Assembly (NCBI GenBank): GCA_900660155.1
Contig: CABFPE010000404.1
Location: 530,230 to 594,229 of the forward strand
Source of the DNA: Hofstenia miamia
Taxonomy: Eukaryota; Xenacoelomorpha; Acoela; Hofsteniidae
Direction: 5' to 3'
DNA: 64,000 nucleotides
The position numbers and the translations under genes were made by a program. Under the pieces are notes generated by a model. That model did no database searches. It had not been told where the DNA came from and saw only the letters and a list, made by a program, of their open reading frames with translations. Below are positions 24,500-36,715 of the stretch, piece after piece; within the stretch, counting starts at the first letter, position 1; every line of letters starts with the position of its first letter.

Positions 24500-24760
24500 T
24501 CGCCAAAACATCAATAATTTAATCTTTATCGTTGTTCAACTCATCTTTGTGAACACTTATCATTCGAAGTCTAGATAGGTGTTCATTTTGAATTGTTGTC
24601 TTAAGTCATGTCTTTACCTCTCTTGAGGTGCTGAAGGATATTTCTACACTACGAGTGATGGTGGAAGTGTCAGAAAGATGAAAACACCTTTACGAATGAC
24701 CGAAAACAAATCAGTAAAAGTAGGCATTTCTGAAATTTTTTCATAGCGTTGACTTCATCT
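24500..24760 (-). pseudogene. hAT transposase C-terminal (dimerisation domain) relic
   Basis: On the minus strand a broken frame reads SVEISFSTSREVKT, then LKTTIQNEHLSRLRMISVHK, then a DVLATINEG-like ending. This matches the hAT C-terminal pattern S.ERSFS.LRR.KT.LR.TM.Q.RL..L...H and the following F...K.R. segment of ZMYM/hAT-type proteins. Stops interrupt it. The N-terminal and catalytic parts were not found upstream (25 kb side), where a MITE lies instead. It represents a different subfamily from the hAT relic at 13.7 kb. Confidence 0.6.
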
Positions 24761-24845
24761 TCCTTTTTCATATTCCAGTAGTAATATAACATCTATTACG
24801 GAAAAACTACATTGTACATAACACAACTTGGCATTCTTTCACTCA

Positions 24846-25221
24846 TAAACCCTAGGGGTGCTTCTGCAGCACTCCAACCCCTTATCAAATTTATCCTCTT
24901 CATGCCCTATCAATGAAACTTGGCAGAGCTATACTTTAGATATGTCTGAGTACTAAGAGAACACAAAAATCAATATTCTTATGCTCTGAAGTCATATGGG
25001 ACGCTAATGTCAGGAAATTGCCCTAGTAGCAAAAATAGGAAAGGTATATGTTCTCCTAACAGAAAAATATTTACAAAATTAATATCACATTTAAGGATTC
25101 ATTTTCCTAACATATTTTGGTAAAGTCACAAAAATTAGGGCTAAACCTTCATTCAAATTCGAGATGTAACATAGCTTTTTTAGGAGGAGATCATCAGCAC
25201 CCCTGGCCGAAATAGGGTTAA
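24846..25221. mobile_element. piggyBac-like MITE
   Basis: The left end reads TAAA then CCCTAGGGGTGCTTCTGC (from 24850). The right end, on the minus strand, reads TTAA then CCCTATTTCGGCCAGGGG, with GGGGTGCT following. Shared CCCTA ends, a shared subterminal GGGGTGCT and a TTAA flank (25218-25221, decayed to TAAA on the left) fit a non-autonomous piggyBac-like element of 368 bp. No coding frame. Confidence 0.6.
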
Positions 25222-25378
25222 ATAGATCAGTAACAAAATATCTGATTGAAAAACATTCATTTATTTATAATTTAACAACTTGCTTCAGAAGAGATTTTAT
25301 TTCGAAAACGTCTTGGTACAGCAGATGCTATGTTCTCTTTTGTTAAATTTAGTTTGAAGTTGAATTTTAATATTTTAG
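25222..25378. other. Spacer between two MITEs
   Basis: Short AT-rich spacer with no recognisable content; the 66-codon minus-strand frame overlapping it is chance. Confidence 0.5.
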
Positions 25379-25602
25379 TTAACACTAGGAAGACCATTGC
25401 TCCTTGTGATTCTTTTTCATGCAGCATTTCAAAATAGAATATTATGTAAACAAATAAAAAAAATATATACATGCAAATTCAAATGGATTATCAGTTTATT
25501 TAGTGGTGCATATACCTGCTGTTGTATTTAATGAATGCATACACAAGTAAACTAAATTCTAATTTGGGTCAATTTTGACACACTAGGTCTTTCTAGTGTT
25601 AA
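25379..25602. mobile_element. Short TTAA-flanked MITE with 13-bp inverted ends
   Basis: TTAA stands at both 25379-25382 and 25599-25602. The ends inside are CACTAGGAAGACC on the left and, on the minus strand, CACTAGAAAGACC on the right (12 of 13 equal). The 216-bp body has no frame. TTAA duplication with a short inverted repeat fits a piggyBac-like non-autonomous element. Its end sequence differs from the MITEs at 8.6 and 24.8 kb, so it is a separate family. Confidence 0.75.
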
Positions 25603-25918
25603 AAGGCTACAACATAGTAGATAGCAACTATTAGTGGCTGAAAACCATTTTCCCAAATAATAGTTAATGCTTTTACAAAGTTTTATGAAAACTTATTAGT
25701 CAAGTAACACGCAGAAAACTATAGTTCTCATCTTGCTGCCAACATCAAGATTGCATCGTTAAATTTTCCAACCAATTTTTTAGAAGTTCAAGATGTTTGA
25801 TTGTCGTTATCTAGGATTTCATTAATTCTTTCGCAATTGATCTAGGATTTATTTCACGTTTTCAAAATTAATAATTAATATATTTATCTGTCCTAGATAA
25901 CAAACATATATTTATATG

Positions 25919-25966
<48 letters not shown>

Positions 25967-28084
25967 AATTTAAAGGATGTATTTCCATCCTACACATTCT
26001 TGCTCTTTGGCTACCTTTGAAATTAATAGATGCATATACTTGTGTATGTGTCTATAGTACAAATTTTATGTAGAAAGAAAATACTTAAGAAAATTTGGTA
26101 AGCTTTCTGATGACGTATATTAGAATGTCGCAATTACCACTTGAGACTAACTTTGTATGACGCTAATCATAAAATTACAAAGCGATGTTTTGATTGCTTA
26201 TTTCCTATTCATTATACATGGCTTTGCTCTGATGAAGTCTTAGGTTGTTACAAATTGAATTCATCTTGGCGATTCACTTGGAATTGGTATAAGTTTTTTG
26301 CTTTGACCTCAATATTTCATTTTCACTTTGGCTAAAATCTTATATTATATTTATTTCCTAATTTTATATTAATTTGTGCTTTTCCAATTTTAAACTATTC
26401 GGAAAATATTTCTAAAAATTCATAAATATATCAAAGAGATTTCTTAAATGAACAAATTATCCATCACTTAGTTTTTCTTTGAAAAGAGAATGAACGCATG
26501 TGTGTAATATATTTGGTTTCAAACCATCAGACTTTGTAGTGTACAGAATTTCTGTTTAAAGACACGGTTGCTTTCGACATATTGTACCTCTGGAGATTAT
26601 CTGTTCCAAGTTCACTATCAAGAAATAATTAAGTTTCTCCCAAGTCCCACATCAATGATCTAATCCCCCGGAGGAATTCAACTTTGAAAACGCTCTGCTT
26701 AAAAAAAAACCTTTTAACTTTTTCCATTAATAATACTTCTTTGATTAAATTACATCAACAGAAAATATTTGGGAAATTTTAATGGTATACAACTTGTTTT
26801 GAAAACTATGTAATTACGTTATACTATTTCTACTATAACGATGTTTTCAATATTCGAAGAAACAATTTGCAATCATTGGAGTTAAGTAAATCTGAATATT
26901 AGACATTTCTTTGTATATGTACCATACTTTGTGCTGTAGGAACTTTTGCAGCATCTTTAAAATTTTGTTGATGAAATTATGGATTTCTGGAGAATATGCA
27001 TTGATAGAAATGCTATAACTGTAATCCAGGAATATACGTCACTTAATTTCAGTGAAAACTAATTTGCAAATTATTATCCAATCCAGCAATGGCAGAGAAT
27101 ATGGTACTATCAGCCCGCCTTCAACATACAATGAAATTACGTGTTCCATATTGTAGAACTCAAAAAAGGAGGAATCAGTTCAGGTCACACATTTTCAGCA
27201 TTTTGAATTGAAATTGTAAATGTAAATCGCCGAATTTTAACTATACATTATTATTATTATTTTTATGGAAAATATATTTTAGTTAATTAGTGTAACATTA
27301 AATATATATATTTTCATAAAATATTCAAATTTATGTTAAAAGCTATTGTATTTCTACATTTGAATCATATTAATACTTAGTCTATATATGATAATATGTT
27401 CGTTGCTTGAATGCATCTAAATTGCACTTACTTCGAACTCAGAAATTTTGCAATTTTTGAGGCAACACTTCATAATTTACCAACATCAACATCCAGTTAA
27501 AGAAAATTTTGAAATAATGTTAAAAACGTATTATCCTATAATTGCTGAACCACTATATATCAAGAAAAAATGAGATCAATGTTAATTGCATTGCTGTCTT
27601 CAATTAAGCAAAAATGTCTTTCATTCTTTACATCCATTGATAAAGGTAATATAATTCTTTATCATTTACCTACTGATAGAATGTAGTAAAACTATTATCT
27701 CAAAAGGGTATATTTCATGGATTACTGAAGTATCTTATGACTAATAAAATTTACTAAATCTTTTCAATTTCCAAATTTCATTTGATCTTTGTACTGATCT
27801 ATTAATATGTGGGAATTTGAAAACTTTCATTGTTCAGCATATGTATTGTATTTCTAAATGTGGTTAGCAGTAGGGCCTACATAAAATTGGATCAATTTTT
27901 TTTATAAAGTAGCAACGTTTGCATTCTATTCAATTTCACTAGAGCTATCAAGTAGTCTTCATCACTAAATCTTTTCAAAATCATTTTAATATAGAAGGTT
28001 AGTATCTTTCATGAGATTTCCCTGATCTTATCATGAAATTCCAAAATTTCAAAATATAGAGACCTTTTCCAAAATTAATTTTCA
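25603..28084. other. No gene recognised
   Basis: AT-rich DNA with (TA)n at 25924-25963. Frames are short and featureless. Confidence 0.5.
25924..25963. repeat. (TA)20 microsatellite
   Basis: Uninterrupted alternating run read directly. Confidence 0.97.
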
Positions 28085-28345
28085 GATTTGAAGGTTGTCT
28101 ATTCACGGATATGCTTGATACACAGTTCCAGTCGAGCAACAACACTTCTGCACTTTCTCGCCCATTTCAACACCAATTGTTCTTATTTGGTTTGTAATTA
28201 CTTCTTGGAATTTCAATAGTGTACATGGTCTCTTGGACTAAACAAGGTCACCTAACATTCCTCAAAAGAAAAATCCATGAAAGTTAAATCAGAGAACCTG
28301 CCTGGAGATTCAGATTGAAGAATTAAGTGGAAGACACACAGGTTT
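28085..28345 (-). pseudogene. Mariner-type transposase C-terminal relic
   Basis: The minus strand reads RFSDLTFMDFSFEEC, resembling the (R)SPDLTP.DFFLWG motif that holds the third catalytic Asp of mariner-like transposases. It continues VTLFSPRDHVHY, a decayed VYS...TIEEL region, and ends VVARLELCIKHIRE, like the V.RR...CI..NGGHFE C-terminus. Three or more stops interrupt the frame. The catalytic region upstream of the third acid was not found beyond 28345. Confidence 0.5.
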
Positions 28346-29859
28346 CTTGCAACTAGAGAATTTATAAATTGCAGTTCTTAGAATAGAAAAACTCTCAAGT
28401 AAGATTACTATGCAAAATCAGACGTTACCTTTATTCAACCTTATATCATTGGCTTACAGGTTTACATGTACATATATTTAAAAGGCATATGTAGTAATTT
28501 TAAGTCCTCTATTTTATTTTATGTTGTATTTTGCAGGTTTCTAAAGCTCCTTAGCTGAGATACACATAAGAAACATAAATCGATAGTCTTTCTTCTGTGT
28601 GAATGGCATAATTTGAGTAATTGCGGATTTCCTGGACATTGGGAGTTTTGTAAAGACATTTTTTATAAATTCATCTAGAACTATTACAATACAATATTAT
28701 AGTCTAATGTAAGGCAATACAGTAGCAATGCATCAACATATTTAGAAGTATTAAGTAAATCTAATTGTTACGCTTTGTTCATTAGTATTTAAGCAAACGT
28801 TCAGATTTTGATTAGCAACTTCTATGAAACTCTTGATGCTGAACAACAACGAATAATTTAAAACACCAGCATTGTAATTATATATATTTGCGTGTTACGT
28901 TAAATCTTTATGATTTACCTTTGATAGAAGTTTTATAAGCATCAGAACAAATTCTTCTCAAGAGACAAATGTATATGTATGTCTATATGTCTTTTGTATA
29001 ACGTTGTTTTAATTCTGTAGTCAATTCTACCGGGGAAGGGGGGGGCGCATGGGATATTGACGGTTAAATGGACACAGAGTGGGCACAGGAAGCGTTTGAT
29101 CTACAAACTCTAAATATTAATTTGCGATTATGCTCCATTATCGATTCGATTTTAACCTTCTTGTGAATATCGTGGGCATATGACAGTAAAACCATGTAAT
29201 AAAAATTTAGAATGTTTCTGCAAAGGATCTAAGATGTGGTATTTTGAAAAAATAGGACAACTTTGAACTCAGCATACCTCAATGGTTTAAGAAGGTCTAC
29301 CCACATATAGAGAAACAGTTGGCTGTTGCTCATATAGACTATAATTACATGAAATTTAATTATGGAGAGAATATAAATCTTTTCAAAAAAATCAGGACTT
29401 TCGAGGAGCATTGTTTAATCGTTTCAAGTCTTTCGGCACAGATGGAAGCCTAAGGAGAAATTCTAAACATGATATACAACAATGGTCACCAATAAATGTA
29501 TCCATGGCTCACAATTTCCAGATTTCCTAATAGGGTTGGAGAAAATTCGCTAAAAATGTTTGTCTTTTTTAAAGGAATGTAAATACATTTTGCTCATAGA
29601 AAATTCTATTGTCAAATATCTATTAAAAGTTTGGATGAAAATGCACAAATTATTGAAAAAATAAAATTTTATAATAGTAATTATATTTTTTTGCTTTTTG
29701 AGTGAATTCAAGAGACCAAAACGGCAAAAGCGGCATTAGGAAACATTGAAAATATAAACTTAAGACCATCACCTAAATTTTTGAAAAAACTGCAATTACA
29801 ACTTTCTCATATATGAAGAATTATTTGACTTTGAGATCAATTTACTGATTGATAATAAA
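28346..29859. other. No gene recognised
   Basis: AT-rich DNA. A run GGGGAAGGGGGGGGCGC at about 29031-29048 is a local oddity. Around 29230-29450 the plus strand has partly open frames (for example VYPHIEKQLAVAHIDYNYMK) with no family recognised; these may belong to the LINE remnant that follows. Confidence 0.4.
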
Positions 29860-31260
29860 GAAACATCAATGGATGTTAGTGAAAATTACATTTCAATTTT
29901 GCTTACTAAAACAGTTTATTTGAAGATTTTTTTGAAGCTTTTATATGAATTACAGCCTTTTATTAAGATGTGCTGTAGTTGTGATAAGTATGGGCAATCA
30001 ACAGAATCTTGGAATTGTGAAACATTATCATGCATGTTCTGTTCAGAAAATCATAGTTAAAAGAATTTCCCATCAGAACTGAAAAGAACAAACATAAATC
30101 ATTGTTGTAACATTCATAATCTTGAGCAATTTACTACTGAATCATCCAGTACTAATCCACTTGGGAGTAAATTCCTAATATTTTTTAACAACCAAAATAT
30201 GATAAAGAATAAATTTATAATTTCATTGTTTTTAATGAATATATGAAGAAATATGAAAACCAATTCAAATTTCTGAATATTAATTTCCAAAACAATATCA
30301 AATAAAGTAGCTAAGTATGAATACCTGATTTTAAATATAGATGGAAGCACAATTTGCGTACCAACAGAAACCTGGTTAAAAGATATTGATAATGATAACA
30401 TTTATAAATTGACTTTAGATATTTCGCAAAATCTAATTTGAAAACATATGGATAGAAATTATATATCGAATGTAAAGCAATAAGTTAAAGTCAGTTGCGA
30501 CGACGAAAAGGGTCATAGAGGGGCATTTGCCCCCATAAAATTAAATTTTCAAAAAAACTTCTCTAAATGTATAATTTTACCAGTAAAATTCCTCGTATTT
30601 AGTTAATATCCTGGGTAATATATGAACCTTGCCCCCCTAATCAAATTTTGTTTTGCTGCAACAATCGAAAAGGTTTATTGAGGGTTCTATTATGTTATCC
30701 TTTGGGTTATCATGAGCAATAATATCAAGTAAATCAATAAGTGATATTTGTGATTGTCTGGCTAAGTATACGATAATGAAAAAATTCATGATGTTAAAAC
30801 ATTTTGGGTACTCAATAATACAATACCAAATCATTTTAATGAAAAATAGACCAGCTTTGATTGACTATTTTGTTAAAGTTATTTGAAACTATAATTTCAT
30901 TACAATGGCAACAGATTTTTCACTTGTTATTATTTAATTATAATACGTGTTAAAACGAAAAAGATATTATAACACAATGTCTATTAATGAGTAACTAAAT
31001 TCTATTAATTGAAATTTGGATCTGTTGTATAATAACAATGTCCAGTTGTAAAGAAGATCATGTTTACAAATCAAAAGAAATTTCAAACTTGCAAATTATG
31101 GATTACAGAAAAGTCTAAGAAACTTATTAACAAAAACTACACAGTTTAAAAAAAATTTCTGCAAAAAGAATGTAATGAAGAACTAATGAAATACAAAATA
31201 TCCAAAAATATTGCATCGATGCAAACACTATCTAATACCATTTTAAGAGCTTCTTAACAT
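29860..31260 (+). mobile_element. Jockey-type LINE relic: zinc-knuckle ORF1 end and endonuclease start
   Basis: At 29971-30050 the plus strand encodes CCSCDKYGQSTESWNC and then CMFCSENHS. This is a decayed pair of CCHC zinc knuckles as found in the gag-like ORF1 of Jockey-superfamily LINEs (C..C..(F/W)GH....C followed by C..C...H). At about 30340-30400, TICVPTETWLKDIDNDNIY matches the first endonuclease motif (I.L.ETWL). At 31080-31200, LWITEKSKKLINKNYTV...YKISKN resembles the stretch between endonuclease and RT. The RT itself was not seen. A GC-richer patch at 30510-30640 may be a later insertion. The copy is dead, with many stops. Confidence 0.5.
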
Positions 31261-32379
31261 ACTCTCAAAATTGAAATATATCAATAGTTGCAACTTTACC
31301 GAAGGATCTTGAATATCTCCTTGATATGAAAGATAATAATTTGCACAACGAATTGCAAATATCGAATTTAATTAATGAAGATTTCATAAAATTAGGAAAA
31401 CATGATTGAATGCAATTTAATGTCACGACAAATTTAGAGGGATGAAAATTTGATGCTAAATTCAAATTTGTTTACTTTAAAATTCTTTTGAGAAAATGTA
31501 CTAAGTAATATATATATATATATATCACTTGTCTTCCCGCGCTTTACCTAAATTCATTTCGCCGCCACTGCCTTGTCTTTCAAAGAATCGTTTCGATAAT
31601 TTCAAAATTAACTAAGTATATCATTTTTCTATATCAACTTCAAATTATTGACCAGGAATATAGCTACGCATACCAGGTCCACTTTGAAAGAAAATGACTT
31701 ATTACCGTAACCATGATGATCTTAACCTTTGCAACAAAAAACGAATTAATAAACAGTTAACACTCAATAGTGTTTTGTACACTTTTCCTATTGTAGAAAG
31801 CTCTAACTTTAGGCATAAATAATCTATTTCTGACCATGCGAAAGTCAAAGATCCCGGGGCTGTGACCTGACACTTTCCTCAAATGTGCGCTAGATTAAGG
31901 CGTAAGTAAAAGATTGAACACTCCTCCATTTCGAGGTGTTTTCTCATTTTGGATTTTCTATTAGCTAGTGAATTATGATTGCGCAGATTACAACAGATTA
32001 ATGATTTTAAAAATAAATAACATTTAATAAATCATCAAATTCATTAGACAATAGGAGATTAAATTTCAGATATATTTTGTTGAAACATGTTCAATGAAAA
32101 GAATTATGTCTCAAAAATTTGTTTCATCATTTTTCTGAATATTCTATTACTGCTTCGTCATCAAAATGAACTAGGCACACAAAATAACCCATACAACCCT
32201 ACATCAATTGAGACACGTAGTTTTTACTTAGTCTGGATGGTCGCCATTTGTTATCAAAATATTCTGCAAGTTGCCTTTTATTACTTCTGCCTCTTGTGAT
32301 CTGACATATCTTCCTCATATTTTTCGCAACAATTATCAGAAATTTTGCAGCGTGGAAATACAACTTTGCAATTTTTCAG
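31261..32379. other. No gene recognised
   Basis: AT-rich DNA with (TA)n at 31508-31526. The 70-codon frame at 32087-32299 has no known domain; it begins with a hydrophobic stretch (ICFIIFLNILLLL) that is ordinary for AT-rich chance frames. Confidence 0.4.
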
Positions 32380-32501
32380 ATAAGGTTGTTAGGGTTCAAC
32401 CAGTTCCTTTTCAATTTGTTACATCTGAGCCACAAAGGCCACCTAATCTCAACACGCCTACAAGTCTAATTCAGAATCAACCACCAAAGAGTGGTCTTTA
32501 G
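32380..32501 (+). CDS. Candidate proline-rich terminal exon, unknown protein
   Basis: A polypyrimidine run and AG (CAATTTTTCAG ending at 32379) precede an open stretch that ends at a TAG at 32499-32501. The encoded tail contains VVRVQPVPFQFVTSEPQRPP and then a Pro/Asn/Gln-rich end finishing PPKSGL. Its composition (Pro, Gln, Thr, Ser) and higher GC stand out from the Lys/Ile/Phe-rich chance frames around it. It could be the last exon of an unrecognised host gene. No upstream exon could be matched, so this is weak. Confidence 0.25.
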
Positions 32502-33497
32502 TTTCTTTACTATCTGTCATACAGCGTTACCAGATGAGATAACAATGCTCGCAGAAACAAGTGCCTCTTCAAGCATGGTTTAATAACATCGTTTGCAATA
32601 GTTAAAAAATTTTTATTAAAATTGAACAAAGTACACTTAGTTTTTTAAATCGTCAAAAGCTGATTTGAAAATTTACTGTTTTCATGCAGATGTGATGATT
32701 TTTTACAACTTATGTAATGCTTTAGTAGCGATGTGTAAACTTTTATAACCCGAATTTCAAGTATTACTTATATTGTATATATACATCATCTTAGTGAAAA
32801 TATTAGACCTAAAAACCTATAAAATTTGCTATACTAGTTATCTGTGAAGCATAGACTACTAGCTATAAGTTTCTCACTACAATTTTGGATTGTAAATATC
32901 ATTTGCTAAAAATTTTGTGACCTTTATTAAACATATATAAAATATTAACGCTGAAATGCAAAATTCATTGAGAAAAATATTGTATTGATTGTACACCGAA
33001 AATTTACTGTTAAAGTGTCTATATATAATTTTGTGTTTAGTAGAAATCTTGAAAAGAAATTGATAAAAAATGAAATTAGTTAGCGGAAACGTCATTTATT
33101 TGCGTCTAATGAGCTTGAGAATGATATTTATGGCATTTGACGCTAATCACAGAAGAATTTCTTTCGTTTGAATGATCATCTGAGCGATTCCCATCAATTC
33201 ATTTCCTTAGGTACGTCACATATTAATGCTATTAAAATCCCATAGTCTGTGTCAACAAATTCAAGGTTTTAATGATAATTTTTTAATCTGAAAAAATATT
33301 CAGTCAGTTTTCTCTTTGCATTTAATATCTTAGGCTCCTTCTCGACGTTGCAAAGTATTTCAATTAATTTTTATTGATAATTCTAATAATGTAGAAATTT
33401 CAGCTTTTATAGTTGGGTGAACTTCTTAAATATCACATATAAAAATCAAATATAATCTTTACATCATTTCCTCTATGAATAATAAATTGAAAACATG

Positions 33498-33499
<2 letters not shown>
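32502..33499. other. No gene recognised
   Basis: AT-rich DNA with only short frames and no repeat structure noticed. Confidence 0.5.

Positions 33500-33532
<33 letters not shown>
33500..33532. repeat. (TA)n microsatellite bordering a mariner relic
   Basis: Uninterrupted alternating run immediately followed by the outer end of the mariner relic. Mariner inserts at TA, so the tract may have been the target or may have grown from the duplicated TA. Confidence 0.95.
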
Positions 33533-33534
<2 letters not shown>

Positions 33535-34125
33535 GCCTCGGAATAACCAAGAAAGAAAACCACAACACAAAAACTAAAACAACTTGTATTGAACTACATC
33601 AAATACTACCAAAATAACTACCATTCTCAGCAATCAGCTTATTCCAATTCTAAAAATGCATCAGCGAAAAATTTGTCCAGGAAGTTGCGCTACTCTTCAG
33701 CAAATTACTGGAGTGCATGTGACCTTTTAAAATGATGTCCACATAATGCTTTCTTCATGTGATTGAACAAAGAGATTGGCAAGCCCCGGGCTCTACAATG
33801 GATGCTGTAGAAGAGTAAGACCAATTCTTTCTGTTGAACACTGTACAAAATTTCTTGCATGGATAGTAGCATTATCAACAGCGAACCAAAGTGGAACATT
33901 TTTTGATTTCCGTTTCTTTTTATGGTATTCATCAACCAATTTGGCATAGCATTGACTATTAGGCAAGAAATGAATGGCTCCTCCTTTATCTTAAAACAAT
34001 ATTTTGATTTGATGTGTTATTGCTTATCTTCAGAGGAGGTTTTCTTCGTTATGTCTATATTCTGATTATTCACGTTTGCGTTTGGTTTTTGGTAAGTATA
34101 GTGAAAGAGTTCTCTCGTCCTCAGT
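33533..34125 (-). pseudogene. Mariner transposase relic (catalytic and C-terminal parts)
   Basis: On the minus strand, VIITEDERTLSLY near 34125 matches the first acid motif (..TGDE.W...Y). Then come DKGGAIHFLPNSQCYAKL (the D.KG.I...P..Q..A..Y stretch) and LWFAVDNATIHARNF, the second acid motif (HDNAPAHTA). LLQHPL.SPGLAN follows, where the third acid of SPDLAP reads Gly. After a frame change come LFNHMKKALCGHHF and FLDKFFADAFLELE, the usual C-terminal H.F..LKK.L.G..F pattern. It is inactive. The left boundary lies against the (TA)n tract. The matching far terminal repeat was not found; the N-terminal DNA-binding part is missing. Confidence 0.75.
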
Positions 34126-34169
34126 AATAATAACATGTATCAAAATGCAACAGTTGCAAATGTAACAAT

Positions 34170-34450
34170 GTGCAGTTGAAGCAATTAAAATGTTACAATG
34201 TTGGAAGAGAGGGTCTACAGATTTTGTTTGATGCTTGGATAAGAAGCCGCATCCTGTACAGTGCTTCAATATACGACAATCTATCAAATCGAGATTCAAT
34301 GCAACTAAACCGACTACAAAAGGAGGCTTACAGATTTGGTTTCATCAAAGAAGCTTACGTACTGAAGGATATAATTGAAAACAGAAGCAGAGGACTATTT
34401 AAATGTTTGAGAATCCAGGAAATATACTCCATAGTCTACTTAGGCAGCAA
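34170..34450 (+). mobile_element. LINE 3' end fragment (post-RT domain)
   Basis: The 117-codon frame reads GLQILFDAWIRSRILYSASIYD...SMQLNRLQKEAYRF...FKCLRI. This fits the segment after reverse transcriptase in Jockey/CR1-type LINEs (LY...V.S.L.Y...VW......L..LQ..A.R). It begins abruptly next to the mariner relic and stops at a (TA)n tract (34482-34501). No RT motifs are present, so it is a 5'-truncated remnant. Confidence 0.5.
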
Positions 34451-34481
34451 AAAATGCAGCAGAAAAAAAATTTCAATTAGC

Positions 34482-34501
34482 TATATATATATATATATAT
34501 A
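34482..34501. repeat. (TA)10 microsatellite
   Basis: Alternating run read directly. Confidence 0.95.
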
Positions 34502-35950
34502 CATCTGTATTCAAATTTCTTAAATATTCATATATCATTTTATTGAGATGCAATATGCTTCAAATAATATTTTTAAGTTTTTAAAAGCATTTTGCGAAAA
34601 AAATATTAAAAACATAAAAATCATGTTTTTTAGAAAAAAAATGTTTTTTGTAAAATTCTGAAAAACGTTTTAAAGAACAGCCTTTATATTATGTAATGCT
34701 TACATCCATCTAAAGATATACATTTCTTTATCTTTGCAAGCAGACATATTCGGCCGCTTAAAAATTGCTATGCCATATTATGTTTTAGAATAGAAACCGC
34801 TTCGAATCACCAGCTGCGATTTCCCATCTCTCAAGATTTCATATTAATATTTTATTAAGTTGAAAGTACTACTTATATTTTTGAAAATAAACAACTAATC
34901 AATGCTTTTAATCTATCACTGACCACACATTAATTTACTTTGCAAATAACTTGAATATTTGGAAAGCTTTAGATTTGAAGTCAGAGGCGATGCAATTGAG
35001 TTATAATTGGCGGCCATTTAGAAACAAAATTTGCACGGACGAATTTCTAAATGTCTTAAATTAACACAATTTTTAAGTTACTTCATTGCAATCAATCATT
35101 TCGAAACACCATTCTAACAATTCAGGATAATGACCTTGAGTTTTATATTGTTCGCCAACTCACGAAATTTATTAGTAAACCAATTATAAGAAAACATCAA
35201 AAATATGACAATTCTTAAAACGATGAGTGTGTAATAAATTTATATATAGGAGTTGTGAAAGAATGTGATGCGCTAAGAGCGGTGTAATGCATAAACTTGA
35301 ATAGAGGTTAATAATTATATTCTGTCAAACAAATTTTTAAATATTGCTTTGAAGAAAAAAAATTGTATGCTGTAAGGATGTCACAGCTACTGCGCAGGAA
35401 ATAAATGTCGCAAAGTAATTTGAAGTTAAGAATTGCGAATATATCGACTGCTGTGCTTTTAGATTGTAACTGGCATCTCCTCCAAACATGCAGCCAGTGG
35501 ATTTATTTGAGAAAGACTTCAATTGACAGAAGTCAAATAGTAAATTTAATTTGTAACCGACCTTGTCAGACATAATGAATTTAGCATGCATGTTATAAGC
35601 ATCCTTATAAATATTTTTAATAATATATGCTGCAAATCAGATATAATTTAACTTTGATTAATAATATATTCATGCCTTCGATTTCATTAATGGTACTTGT
35701 ATATACCACAAGAGTTCAAGATTGCGTATTTGAAATCACGGTGCTATTTTTGCCTTGTTAAATGCCAAAAAGCTCTCGAGGAGTACCTGTTGATCTATAT
35801 GGCATATCCAAGCAAAGGTATTGTACCCAATGAAACGTGAAGGTTTATTTTGGATTTTATCATCATTTTCAGTATCCAAACTTAACAAAACACAACCCAA
35901 GAGTTACATACATTGCACATTTTTCTTAATGTGAACTCAAGCTATGCTAT
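34502..35950. other. No gene recognised
   Basis: AT-rich DNA. The 84-codon minus-strand frame at 35337-35591 has no recognisable motif. Confidence 0.5.
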
Positions 35951-36715
35951 ATGTCAGATAAACTAAATTCATTAAAAAATTTTCAATTATTTGCCTTCAT
36001 ATGGTGAACATTGAAGTAATACCAACAAGCTTCAGATAAGCTTAAATTCCTTCCTACTCTTGCATAAATGTGCTTTTTAGGGTACTCTGTTTAATACTAA
36101 GCATTCAGTGACGTAAGAATAAACATGTAAGGAGAATTTTTTTATGTCAGATAAACTAAATTCATTAAAAAATTTTCAATTATTTGCCTTCATATGGTGA
36201 ACATTGAAGTAATACCAACAAGCTTCAGATAAGCTTAAATTCCTTCCTACTCTTGCATAAATGTGCTTTTTAGGGTACTCTGTTTAATACTAAGCATTCA
36301 GTGACGTAGAATAAACATGTAAGGAGAATTTTTTTATGTCAGATAAACTAAATTCATTAAAAAATTTTCAATTATTTGCCTTCATATGGTGAACATTGAA
36401 GTAATACCAACAAGCTTCAGATAAGCTTAAATTCCTTCCTACTCTTGCATAAATGTGCTTTTTAGGGTACTCTGTTTAATACTAAGCATTCAGTGACGTA
36501 GAATAAACATGTAAGGAGAATTTTTTTATGTCAGATAAACTAAATTCATTAAAAAATTTTCAATTATTTGCCTTCATATGGTGAACATTGAAGTAAAACC
36601 AACAAGCTTCAGATAAGCTTAAATTCCTTCCTACTCTTGCATAAATGTGCTTTTTAGGGTACTCTGTTTAATACTAAGCATTCAGTGACGTAGAATAAAC
36701 ATGTAAGGAGAATTT
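35951..36715. repeat. 192-bp tandem repeat, four copies
   Basis: Units starting ATGTCAGATAAACTAAATTC begin at 35951, 36144, 36336 and 36528. The copies are nearly identical: the first has one extra A (GTAAGAATAAAC against GTAGAATAAAC) and the fourth one substitution (GTAAAACC against GTAATACC). The near identity implies a recent expansion. No open frame spans the array, and the sequence is unrelated to the 239-bp array. Confidence 0.95.
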
